This document shows positions 8,363-16,160 of a stretch of 64,000 nt of DNA, one piece after another (the stretch's first letter is position 1; each line of letters opens with the position of its first letter). A program made the position numbers and the translations under genes. The notes under the pieces were generated by a model. It was given only the letters and a program-made list of their open reading frames with translations, was not told the origin of the DNA and searched no databases. The stretch comes from an uncultured Eubacteriales bacterium (GTDB lineage Bacteria; Bacillota; Clostridia; Oscillospirales; CAG-272): the NCBI GenBank assembly GCA_958414825.1, contig CATYXQ010000001.1, forward strand, positions 1 through 64,000, read 5' to 3'.

Positions 8363-9531
8363 TGGAATACGGAAAGTTATTGTCTGAAAAGGTGCAGACT
8401 ATCAAACCATCGGGCATACGTAAATTCTTTGACATGCTGGGCGACCGTAAGGACGTCATTTCGCTGACCGTTGGACAGCCCGATTTTCCGACACCTTATC
8501 ATATTTCCAACGCCGCTGTGGAGTCGATTACGAAAAACAAAACCTACTATACCTCCAACAGCGGTCTGCTCGAACTTCGCGAAGGCATTTCCGCCTATCT
8601 TTCACGCCGTTTCGATCTCCATTACTGCGGCGCGGATGAAATCTTTGTTACGGTAGGCGGCAGCGAGGCCATTGATATGGCTTTTCGTTCTATTCTGAAT
8701 CCCGGCGACGAAGTTATCGTGCCCGAACCCTGCTTTGTCTGCTATGCGCCGCTGATTAAAATGATGGGCGGTGTTCCGGTACCGTTGTATACAAAGGTCG
8801 AAGATCGCTTCAAAATCACCCCCGAAAAGTTGCGTCCTCTGATTACAGAGCGAACAAAAGCGCTTGTGCTCTCCTATCCGAACAATCCGACCGGCGCCGT
8901 TATGACGCGCGCGGATTTGGAAGCGCTGCTTCCTGTACTCAAAACGCGCGACTTTTTTATCATCTCGGATGAAATCTACGCCGAACTGACCTATAACGCG
9001 CCGCACTGCTCTATCGCTTCGCTTGAAAACATGAAAGAGCGCACCATCATGATCAACGGTTTTTCCAAAGCCTATGCCATGACCGGCTGGCGGCTCGGGT
9101 ATATCGCAGCGCCTGCGCCGGTCATCAAGCAGATGCTCAAGCTTCATCAGTACGCGATCATGTGCGCCTCCACAGCCTCACAGTTTGCGGGAGTAGAGGC
9201 GATCAACCACGGAGATGAAGACATTCAGCGCATGAAAGAACAGTACAATTTTCGGCGTACATATGTCCTCAAGCGCCTGAGAAACATGGGGCTTGATTGC
9301 TTTGAACCAGAGGGAGCATTTTATGTTTTTCCCTGCATAGACGGATTCGGAATGACCAGCGACCAATTCTGTGAGCGTTTGATCGAAGAAAAAAAGATTG
9401 CCATTGTGCCGGGCAGCGCGTTCGGTTCAGGGAGCGAGGGCTTTGCCCGCATCTCTTACGCATACTCGATCGAGCATCTGGAAATCGCACTCGACCGGCT
9501 TGAAGAATTTGTAAAGGAGCACCGAGCATGA
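8362..9531 (+). CDS. PLP-dependent class I/II aminotransferase
   Basis: This fold-type I aminotransferase has 389 residues: NNPTG near 174-178, D203 (in SDEIYAEL) to contact the pyridine nitrogen of PLP, and Schiff-base K236 in GFSKAYAMTGWRLGY. The pattern matches the aromatic/aspartate aminotransferase branch that includes PatA-type enzymes, which move amino groups between amino and 2-oxo acids in the cytoplasm. The exact substrate cannot be read from sequence. It shares a TGATG overlap with the Lrp-type regulator upstream and overlaps the small DUF896 gene by four bases (ATGA), so the three form one coupled unit. Confidence 0.88.
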   Translation: MEYGKLLSEKVQTIKPSGIRKFFDMLGDRKDVISLTVGQPDFPTPYHISNAAVESITKNKTYYTSNSGLLELREGISAYLSRRFDLHYCGADEIFVTVGGSEAIDMAFRSILNPGDEVIVPEPCFVCYAPLIKMMGGVPVPLYTKVEDRFKITPEKLRPLITERTKALVLSYPNNPTGAVMTRADLEALLPVLKTRDFFIISDEIYAELTYNAPHCSIASLENMKERTIMINGFSKAYAMTGWRLGYIAAPAPVIKQMLKLHQYAIMCASTASQFAGVEAINHGDEDIQRMKEQYNFRRTYVLKRLRNMGLDCFEPEGAFYVFPCIDGFGMTSDQFCERLIEEKKIAIVPGSAFGSGSEGFARISYAYSIEHLEIALDRLEEFVKEHRA

Positions 9532-9734
9532 CCCGGGAAAAAATCGACCGCATCAATTTTTTGGCCAGAAAAGCACGCGATACCGGGCTGACCGAAGCGG
9601 AAAAAGAAGAACAGGCCGATCTCCGCAGCGAATATATCGGCGAAATCCGCGTATCTTTCAGCAAAACGCTGGAACATACGGTCATCAAACGGCCGGACGG
9701 CAGCATCGAACCCCTGAAAAAGAAAAGAGACTGA
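9528..9734 (+). CDS. DUF896/YnzC-like small protein
   Basis: The 68-residue highly charged protein starts MTREKIDRINFLARKAR and continues GLTEAEKEEQADLRSEYI, the helical hairpin typical of the DUF896 (UPF0291, YnzC) family. Members are small cytoplasmic proteins of unknown function in Bacillota. Its ATG overlaps the aminotransferase stop. It ends with a basic tail (LKKKRD). Confidence 0.85.
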   Translation: MTREKIDRINFLARKARDTGLTEAEKEEQADLRSEYIGEIRVSFSKTLEHTVIKRPDGSIEPLKKKRD

Positions 9735-9789
9735 ATACAAGGCCGATACGCATAAGGAAAGAATCACCGCGTAAGGAGGAATAAGCCCC

Positions 9790-11823
9790 ATGACGGATAG
9801 ATTAGACGGTTTGAGCATGGATATTGAGGCCGAGAACAAGGCGCGTTTACAGACCGTTTTCCCGGAGTGCTTCACCGAGGGCAAATTAGACATTGACAAG
9901 CTGCTTTCCCTTTGCGGCGAGTATATCACGGACGATTTTGAGAAATACGAATTCAAATGGAAAGGCAAAAGCGATTGCCTGCGGATGGCACAGCGGCGCA
10001 GTACGGCGACCCTGCGCCCCTGTCCGTCCGAGAGCGTGAATTTTGACACGACGCAAAACCTGTATATCGAGGGCGATAATTTAGAGGTTTTGAAGCTGCT
10101 GCAAAAATCCTATTTCCGCAAGGTGAAGATGATCTACATCGACCCGCCGTATAACACGGGAAACGATTTTGTGTATGAGGACGATTTTGCCGACCCCATG
10201 CGGCGGTATGTGGAGGTTACGCAGCAGACCACAAAGAGCAATCCCGAAACCATGGGACGGTATCACACCAACTGGCTGAACATGATGTACCCCCGCCTGC
10301 GGCTTGCGGCTAACCTTCTGCGGGACGACGGGGCTATTTTTATTTCTATTGATGATAACGAGATTGCAAATCTCCGAAAAGTATGTGATGAGGTTTTTGG
10401 AGAAGAAAATTTTATCGCTTGCCTGGTATATGACAAGAACAGAAAAAACGACGCAAAGTATTTTTCTGTTGGACATGAATACATGCTTGTCTATTTCAAA
10501 AGTGCGGCTACAATGAATGAGCGTGGCGTTATTTTGAGAATGACAAAAGAAGGCATAGACGAGGTAAAATCGGAGTTTGAGCGTCTGAGGGTAGAATACA
10601 ATAATGATTGGGAAAAAGTAAACAATGGATTAAAAAGCCTATACGCCTCATGGAGTAAAGATGACCCGCGTAAATCATTAGCACGTTTTACAAAGGTTGA
10701 CGAAAAAGGCCCCTACCGTGACGATGGAAATATTAGTTGGCCTGGTGGCGGAGGACCGCGTTATGACGTTATCCACCCCATCACTCATAAACTTTGCAAA
10801 GTCCCGTCAAGAGGATGGATCTATCCCAATCCGCAGAGAATGAAAGAAGAAATTGAGCGAGGGCGGGTTGTATTTGGACAAGATGAGACAACCACACCAC
10901 GAATAAGGACTAATCTTTTTGAGGCTGATAAAGAAGTTATGCGTAGTGTACATTTTAGCTATGCACAAATCGTGTCACAGACCTTTAATGCCATATTTAA
11001 TAACAAACGCATTTTTGAAAACCCCAAAAGTATAGATGATATTAAAAAACTCGTAGAATATATTACTGCAAAAAATGATGGCGACATCATTCTTGACTTT
11101 TTCTCCGGCTCTGCGACCACTGCCCACGCAGTCATGCAGCTTAACGCCGAGGACGGAGGCAACCGCCGTTTTATTATGGTGCAGCTGCCCGAAGTGTGCG
11201 ACGAGAAAAGCGAAGCATTTAAGGCGGGCTATTCCAACATTTGCGAGATCGGCAAAGAGCGCATACGGCGTGCTGGCGCACGCCTGAGTTTGGAGTGTGG
11301 AGTTAGGAGGGAGGAGTTAAACGAAAACAACTCCACACTTCACACTCCAACCCCCACACTGGACACAGGCTTTAAGGTATTCAAATTAGACACGTCCAAC
11401 ATGAAGCTGTGGGACGACGCCCCCATACCGGACGGCGACGTTGCGACGCTCTTTGAACGTATTGACGGACATATTGACGGATTGAAGCCTGACCGCAGCG
11501 ACGCAGATTTGATTTATGAAATCCTCTTGAAGATGGGCTATCCTTTAACCTGCCCGCTTACAGCGTTCAGGTTAAGTGTGGAGTGTGAAGTGTGGGGTGT
11601 GGAGTTGGAGAGCGATAAAACTCAAAACTCCACCCTCCAAACTCCAAACTATTCCATGCTCATTTGCTTGCAGGAGGGCGTCACCGCCGAGCATATCGAG
11701 CAAATGGCCGCCCTGTCCCCGCAAAAAATCGTCCTTGCCGGACGCGGCCTTGCGGACAGCAGCGCAAAGGCGAACGCCTTTTATCTGTTGGAAAACAGGG
11801 GGATTGAGTTGAAAACCATATGA
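9790..11823 (+). CDS. mod: Type III restriction-modification methyltransferase (Mod)
   Basis: This 677-residue N6-adenine methyltransferase is the beta-class subunit that gives Type III systems sequence specificity. DPPY (motif IV) is at 118-121, and the AdoMet motif DFFSGSATTAHAVMQ starts at 436, after the target recognition region. A strong AAGGAGGAA site precedes the ATG. The middle (about 10320-11090) is visibly richer in A+T than the flanks, as expected of an exchanged recognition domain. Two copies of a GTGGAG/CTCCAC inverted repeat (11286-11360 and 11574-11650) are read in frame as extra linkers, rich in Ser, Glu, Thr and Pro. The conserved C-terminal sequence continues after each, so the gene looks intact. 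Confidence 0.93.
   Translation: MTDRLDGLSMDIEAENKARLQTVFPECFTEGKLDIDKLLSLCGEYITDDFEKYEFKWKGKSDCLRMAQRRSTATLRPCPSESVNFDTTQNLYIEGDNLEVLKLLQKSYFRKVKMIYIDPPYNTGNDFVYEDDFADPMRRYVEVTQQTTKSNPETMGRYHTNWLNMMYPRLRLAANLLRDDGAIFISIDDNEIANLRKVCDEVFGEENFIACLVYDKNRKNDAKYFSVGHEYMLVYFKSAATMNERGVILRMTKEGIDEVKSEFERLRVEYNNDWEKVNNGLKSLYASWSKDDPRKSLARFTKVDEKGPYRDDGNISWPGGGGPRYDVIHPITHKLCKVPSRGWIYPNPQRMKEEIERGRVVFGQDETTTPRIRTNLFEADKEVMRSVHFSYAQIVSQTFNAIFNNKRIFENPKSIDDIKKLVEYITAKNDGDIILDFFSGSATTAHAVMQLNAEDGGNRRFIMVQLPEVCDEKSEAFKAGYSNICEIGKERIRRAGARLSLECGVRREELNENNSTLHTPTPTLDTGFKVFKLDTSNMKLWDDAPIPDGDVATLFERIDGHIDGLKPDRSDADLIYEILLKMGYPLTCPLTAFRLSVECEVWGVELESDKTQNSTLQTPNYSMLICLQEGVTAEHIEQMAALSPQKIVLAGRGLADSSAKANAFYLLENRGIELKTI
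11286..11360. repeat. GTGGAG inverted repeat, copy 1 (in frame within mod)
   Basis: A G-rich left arm (TTGGAGTGTGGAGTT from 11289) and a C-rich right arm (AACTCCACACTTCACACTCC from 11329) can form an imperfect hairpin. They encode LECGVRREEL and NSTLHTPTPTL. The 35 bases at 11316-11350 match 32 of 35 positions of copy 4 in res. The repeat lies in the linker between the methyltransferase fold and the C-terminal GFKVFKLDTSN segment. Confidence 0.8.
11574..11650. repeat. GTGGAG inverted repeat, copy 2 (in frame within mod)
   Basis: The left arm AAGTGTGGAGTGTGAAGTGT (from 11574) continues into GGGGTGTGGAGTTGGAG, and the right arm is AACTCCACCCTCCAAACTCC (from 11626). They are read as SVECEVWGVELE and NSTLQTPNYSML between conserved Mod segments, so the insertion is tolerated in frame. 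Confidence 0.78.
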
Positions 11824-12221
11824 GTTTGGAGTGTTGAGAGTGGAGTGTGGAGTTTATGGAACAGGAAAAAACCATACGATACAAAAGTAAACTGTTCGCT
11901 GTTCGTATCGTGAAACTCTATCGGTATTTGTGCGAGGAAAAGAAAGAATTTGTTTTGTCCAAGCAGCTTTTACGAAGCGGAACAAGCATTGGCGCAAATA
12001 TCGCGGAAAGCGAATGTGCAATCAGCAGGAAAGACTTTTTAAGTAAAGTATATATTGCGCTGAAAGAATGTGCGGAAACACTTTATTGGTTAGAACTGCT
12101 TTTTGATACAGACTATCTGACCAAACGGGAGTATCTTTCCTTGAAAAATGATTGCGAGGAAATGAGAAAAATGATGTCGTCAACCACCAGAACCATGAAC
12201 TCCACACTCCACACTCCAAAC
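11824..12221 (+). mobile_element. Putative S23-like cassette bounded by inverted repeats
   Basis: The left arm (11824-11855) and right arm (12197-12221) are inverted copies. GTTTGGAGTG and TGGAGTGTGGAGTT in the left arm match the reverse complement of the right arm; the left arm carries seven extra bases (TTGAGAG) between them. The only gene inside is a four-helix-bundle protein. The left arm starts directly after the mod stop, and the right arm ends 25 bases before the res start, as if the unit had been dropped into the mod-res junction. No target-site duplication is obvious. Mobility is inference. Confidence 0.55.
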
Positions 12222-12263
12222 TTGCGAACGAGGGAGGAACGACCGAGTGAAGCTAAAGTTTAA
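11856..12263 (+). CDS. Four-helix-bundle protein (S23/23S rRNA intervening-sequence family)
   Basis: The protein of about 135 residues matches the S23 (IVP) four-helix-bundle family: an LLRSGTSIGANIAESECA motif at the end of helix 2, then FLSKVYIALKECAETLYWLELL. Relatives are encoded in 23S rRNA intervening sequences, and the fold is shared with the Avd accessory protein of diversity-generating retroelements. A biochemical role is not established. An in-frame GTG at 11847 is an alternative start. The GGAG-rich left repeat arm supplies the ribosome site. The last residues (MNSTLHTPN and on) are the translated right arm plus flank, and the stop overlaps the res start by 17 bases. Confidence 0.8.
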   Translation: MEQEKTIRYKSKLFAVRIVKLYRYLCEEKKEFVLSKQLLRSGTSIGANIAESECAISRKDFLSKVYIALKECAETLYWLELLFDTDYLTKREYLSLKNDCEEMRKMMSSTTRTMNSTLHTPNLRTREERPSEAKV

Positions 12264-15200
12264 GCAGCAGGACTTCCAGACCGACGCGGTAAACGCAGTT
12301 TGCTCCCTCTTTGACGGTCAGAAACGGCAGACTTCCGCCTTCAGCATGGAGCAAAGCGGCGGGCAGATAGAACTGTTCGCAAGCGTGGGCATTTCAAATG
12401 CCCTCTGTATAGACGACAGACGCATCATCGAAAATATGCACATGGTGCAGAGAAAGAACGGGTTGCCGTTGACAGATCTGTACAGTGTGGGGGGTGAAGC
12501 TAAGAGTGAGGCGTTAAAAGAAAACGGCTCCACACTTCACACTCCAAATTCCAAACTACTGAAAACTGCCCCACAGTTTTCAGTGGAAATGGAAACCGGG
12601 ACGGGAAAAACCTATGTCTACACAAAAACCATTTACGAATTGAACCGCCTGTATGGGTTTACAAAATTTATCGTCGTCGTCCCCAGCGTGGCAATACGCG
12701 AGGGCGTCTATAAATCCTTGCAGACGACAGAAGAACACTTTTCCGCGCTCTATGACAACGCGCCTTGCCGCTATTTTATCTACAACAGCGCGAAGCTGTC
12801 CGACGTGCGGCAGTTTGCCACAAGCGCCAATATTGAAATTATGATTATCAATATCGACGCGTTCCGCAAAGCGGAAAACGTGATAAATCAACAGCAGGAC
12901 AAGCTGAACGGCGACGCGGCCATCAGCTTCATACAGGCCACCCGCCCGATCGTCATCATCGACGAGCCGCAGAGCGTAGATAATACCCAAAAGGCAAAAG
13001 ACGCGATTGCGTCCCTTGCGCCCCTTTGCGTGTTCCGATACTCCGCGACCCACCGGGAAAAAGTCAATCTGCTCTACCGCCTGACCCCCGTTGACGCTTA
13101 CCAAATGGGGCTTGTCAAGCAGATATGCGTATCGAGCAACCAATCGGCGGGCGGCTTTAACAAACCGTATATCAAGCTGCTTTCCGTTTCCAATGAGGAC
13201 GGATTTCGGGCGCGGCTTGAAATCGACGTTCAGGGAAAAGACGGAAAAGTGAGCCGCAGAGCCGTTACCGTCAAACAGGGCGCGGATCTGCACAAGCTGT
13301 CCGGCTGCCGCAGCTTGTATGAAAACTACGCCGTTTCGGGCATTGACTGTACGCCGGGAATGGAGCAGATAGAGCTATCCAATACCGACGTGGTACGGTT
13401 AGGACGCGCCATAGGCGACATAGACGAAAACCTTATCAAGCGTATGCAGATACGCCGGACGATTGAAGCGCATTTAGACAAAGAATTACGCTACACCGAA
13501 AAGGGTATCAAAGTTCTGTCCCTGTTCTTTATTGACGAAGTAAAAAAATACCGCGACCCGACGGGCGGCAAAGGCGTTTACGCGCGGATGTTCGAGGAAT
13601 TATACGCGGAATTGATTGCCCTGCCAAAGTATGCGGAATTACGCCGACGCTTTCCCGCCGACGCGCAGCGCGTCCATGACGGATATTTTTCGCAGGACAA
13701 AAAAGGCCGCTATAAGGACACCAGGGGCGACACGCAGGACGACGCCAGCACCTACAACACCATTATGAAAGATAAGGAATGGTTGCTCAGCTTTGACTGC
13801 CCCTTGCGCTTTATCTTCTCGCATTCCGCGTTAAAAGAAGGTTGGGACAATCCGAATGTCTTTCAAGTCTGTACGCTGATCGAGCAAAAAAGCACCTTGA
13901 CCGCAAGGCAAAAGGTAGGACGCGGCTTGCGTCTTTGCGTCAACCAGGACGGGGAACGTATCGAGGATAGAAATATCAATCTTTTGCACGTTATGGCAAA
14001 TGAAAGTTTTGCGGAGTTTGCCGACACGCTGCAAAAAGAGATTGAGGAAGAAACAGGGGTTAAGTTTGGTATTTTGCAGCTTGATCTGTTCAGCGGCATG
14101 GTTGTCCCGCAACAAGTTGAGGTAGTATGGAGTGTGGAACGTGAAGTGTGGAGTATTCCAACTGACGTTCAGGCGCAATTAACCTCCGAAGAAACCGAAA
14201 AGATAATTGCGCAAGCGGAAAAGGCACATTCAGCCGCTGATAACTCCACTCTCAACACTTCCTCCACACAGCGCGAAACCGTTACGGTTGAGCGTACACT
14301 GACCTACGACGACGCGCAGCGGCTTATGAGCCACTTTGAGAACAAGGGCTATATCACGAAATCCGGCAAAATCAAAGACAGCATGAAAAACGCCGTGCGG
14401 GACGGTACGCTTGACCTGCCCCCGAAATTTGAAACGGCGCGCTCACAGCTTATAGCCGCCATACGCAGAGCCGACGCAAAGCCGCCTGTCCGGGACGCTT
14501 CCCGCGACGTTACGGTGAGGCTGAAAAAGGAAGTTGCCGTTTCGCCGGAATTTTTGGCGTTATGGGACAAGATAAAGCAAAAAACCACATACCGCGTCCA
14601 GATAGACGAAGCCGAATTGATACGCCGGAGCGTCGCCGCCTTGCAAAGCATGGAGCCGATACCCAAAGCGCGGATCATTACGCAGACCGCAGATATTGGG
14701 ATCGACCGCCCCGGCGTAACCTACGCCGAGCGCAGCATTAAGACCGCCGACCTTGCGGACAGCTATTCTTCCCTGCCGAATATCCTTGCTATCCTTGACG
14801 AACAGACGTTGGCGCGCCGCAGCGTGATAGCGGAAATCCTGAAGCAAAGCGGCAGAGGACAGGACTTTTTGAATAATCCGCAGATGTTCATAGAAAGCGC
14901 CGCCGCGATTATCCGGGACGCTTGTTATTCCCTTGCTATCGACGGTATCAGCTATAAGAAGCTGTACGGCGCAGAATACTATGTGCAGGAGATTTTCGAC
15001 AGCGCGGAACTTATCGCAAATCTTGATCGAAACGCCGTAGCCGTAGACCACAGCGTATATGACTATATCGTTTATGACAGCGCGATAGAAAACCGCTTTG
15101 CCCTTGACCTTGACAACGACCCGGATGTAAAGATGTTTTTCAAATTGCCAAGCCGTTTCCAAGTAAACACGCCCATAGGCACATATAATCCCGACTGGGC

Positions 15201-15396
15201 GGTTTACGTTGACACGGACGGAATGAAAAAGCTGTATTTTATCCTTGAAACCAAGGGCAGCACAAACGAACTCGATTTACGCGGGCGCGAAAACTTGAAA
15301 ATCCGTTGCGGCAGAGCGCATTTCAAAGCCGTTGACAGCGGCGCGGAACTGCACACCGCAAGCAGATGGAAAGATTTTAAGGCGCGCAATATTTAA
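12247..15396 (+). CDS. res: Type III restriction endonuclease subunit (Res)
   Basis: The 1049-residue ATP-dependent subunit cuts unmodified DNA together with Mod. Helicase motifs are ETGTGKT (from 116), DEPQ (239-242), YSATHRE, KEGWDNPN (about 531-538) and KVGRGLRLCV. The C-terminal nuclease domain has P982-D983 and E1001-T-K1003, a complete PD-ExK set. A GTG start at 12247 follows AGGGAGG (12231-12237). Two repeat insertions are read in frame: 12482-12558, just before Walker A, and 14121-14270, between helicase and nuclease parts. All catalytic motifs are present, so activity is plausible despite the insertions. Confidence 0.93.
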   Translation: MKLKFKQQDFQTDAVNAVCSLFDGQKRQTSAFSMEQSGGQIELFASVGISNALCIDDRRIIENMHMVQRKNGLPLTDLYSVGGEAKSEALKENGSTLHTPNSKLLKTAPQFSVEMETGTGKTYVYTKTIYELNRLYGFTKFIVVVPSVAIREGVYKSLQTTEEHFSALYDNAPCRYFIYNSAKLSDVRQFATSANIEIMIINIDAFRKAENVINQQQDKLNGDAAISFIQATRPIVIIDEPQSVDNTQKAKDAIASLAPLCVFRYSATHREKVNLLYRLTPVDAYQMGLVKQICVSSNQSAGGFNKPYIKLLSVSNEDGFRARLEIDVQGKDGKVSRRAVTVKQGADLHKLSGCRSLYENYAVSGIDCTPGMEQIELSNTDVVRLGRAIGDIDENLIKRMQIRRTIEAHLDKELRYTEKGIKVLSLFFIDEVKKYRDPTGGKGVYARMFEELYAELIALPKYAELRRRFPADAQRVHDGYFSQDKKGRYKDTRGDTQDDASTYNTIMKDKEWLLSFDCPLRFIFSHSALKEGWDNPNVFQVCTLIEQKSTLTARQKVGRGLRLCVNQDGERIEDRNINLLHVMANESFAEFADTLQKEIEEETGVKFGILQLDLFSGMVVPQQVEVVWSVEREVWSIPTDVQAQLTSEETEKIIAQAEKAHSAADNSTLNTSSTQRETVTVERTLTYDDAQRLMSHFENKGYITKSGKIKDSMKNAVRDGTLDLPPKFETARSQLIAAIRRADAKPPVRDASRDVTVRLKKEVAVSPEFLALWDKIKQKTTYRVQIDEAELIRRSVAALQSMEPIPKARIITQTADIGIDRPGVTYAERSIKTADLADSYSSLPNILAILDEQTLARRSVIAEILKQSGRGQDFLNNPQMFIESAAAIIRDACYSLAIDGISYKKLYGAEYYVQEIFDSAELIANLDRNAVAVDHSVYDYIVYDSAIENRFALDLDNDPDVKMFFKLPSRFQVNTPIGTYNPDWAVYVDTDGMKKLYFILETKGSTNELDLRGRENLKIRCGRAHFKAVDSGAELHTASRWKDFKARNI
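12482..12558. repeat. GTGGAG inverted repeat, copy 4 (in frame within res)
   Basis: The left arm is degenerate (AGTGTGGGGGGTGAAG). The spacer and right arm (12513-12547) match copy 1 at 32 of 35 bases, including GTTAAA, GAAAAC and CTCCACACTTCACACTCCAA. It is translated as NGSTLHTPNSKL immediately before the conserved FSVEMETGTGKT. Confidence 0.78.
14121..14270. repeat. GTGGAG inverted repeat, copy 5 (split arms within res)
   Basis: The G-rich arm lies at 14124-14155 (TATGGAGTGTGGAACGTGAA and on) and the C-rich arm at 14243-14268, separated by about 87 bases of ordinary coding sequence. ACTCCACTCTCAACACT at 14243-14259 is the exact reverse complement of 11830-11846 in the cassette's left arm. 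It is translated as VWSVEREVWS and DNSTLNTSSTQ. Confidence 0.7.
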
Positions 15397-15520
15397 GCAA
15401 TACAGCCAAGCGGACGCAAACGAATAAACCCTTACCCCACAAGATATTATGGGAGTTTGTTGCAGTTCGTCTGTCACCGTTAATCAAATTTCACCAACAA
15501 GCCGCTTCCAACAAATTTCA

Positions 15521-15578
15521 CATTGTCAACCCGATTTTAAAAAAATAGGTTGACAATGTTTTGCTTTTGTGATACACT
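15521..15578 (+). promoter_or_regulatory. BirA-type operator overlapping the bioY promoter
   Basis: An exact 11-bp inverted repeat, CATTGTCAACC (15521-15531) and GGTTGACAATG (15548-15558), is spaced by 16 bases, the architecture of biotin-repressor operators. The right half contains the -35 box TTGACA (15550-15555); TACACT (15573-15578) lies 17 bases on. Biotin-loaded BirA, encoded two genes downstream, should block this promoter. The rest of 15397-15602 shows nothing else. Confidence 0.88.
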
Positions 15579-15602
15579 GCTTTCAGAAAGCAAGGTGTTA
15601 AA

Positions 15603-16160
15603 ATGAAAAATTCCCATACTTCGCACGTAAAAAACCTGACGCAAATCGCGCTGGCCGCCGCGCTGATTACAGTTTGCGCCTGGATCACCGTTCCTGCGGC
15701 GGTTTCCTTTACCATGCAAACATTTGCGGTATTTGCCGCCGCGGGTTTGCTCGGAACCAGGCGCGGCACGCTGGCCGTGGCGATTTACATCGCGCTCGGC
15801 GCGCTCGGCCTGCCGGTATTTTCGGGATTTCGAGGCGGCATCGGTGTTCTGGCGGGAAATACCGGCGGATACATTGTCGGTTTCGTTTTTGCTTCGCTTA
15901 TCTGCGGACTGCTCATCAGCCGTTTCGGTCACACGGTTCCCGCGCTCTTTCTCTCCATGCTCGCGGGTCTTATCGTATGCTATGCGTTCGGAAGCGCATG
16001 GTATTACTTCTTGTATACCCAAAATACGGGCAACATTGGTATTCTCTGGATTCTGACCCAGTGCGTATTTCCCTTTATTCCGTTTGATCTTGCCAAAATT
16101 GCGCTGGCAGCCTTTCTTGTCCGGCGTCTGCGGAGGATCGGATGCAGGTGGATTTTATGA
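15603..16160 (+). CDS. bioY: Biotin transporter substrate-binding subunit BioY
   Basis: BioY is the membrane S component of an ECF biotin importer. The 185-residue protein has about six hydrophobic segments, with the family segments LALGALGLPVFSGFRGG (about 61-77) and GGYIVGF. It needs a shared ECF energising module (EcfA/A'/T), not encoded nearby. The gene is first behind the BirA operator and overlaps birA, so uptake and its repressor are co-regulated. No biotin synthesis genes are in the window, which suggests reliance on import, although they could lie elsewhere. Confidence 0.93.
   Translation: MKNSHTSHVKNLTQIALAAALITVCAWITVPAAVSFTMQTFAVFAAAGLLGTRRGTLAVAIYIALGALGLPVFSGFRGGIGVLAGNTGGYIVGFVFASLICGLLISRFGHTVPALFLSMLAGLIVCYAFGSAWYYFLYTQNTGNIGILWILTQCVFPFIPFDLAKIALAAFLVRRLRRIGCRWIL

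Noticed and set aside
12197..12263. Frameshift or pseudogene status for the S23-like gene
   Set aside because: The frame is open from start to stop, and the core helices and SIGANIAE motif are complete; only the tail is repeat-derived.
11286..14270. CRISPR-like array from the repeated GTGGAG units
   Set aside because: The units are irregular in length and spacing, occur in both orientations and lie inside coding frames; there are no uniform spacers or cas genes.
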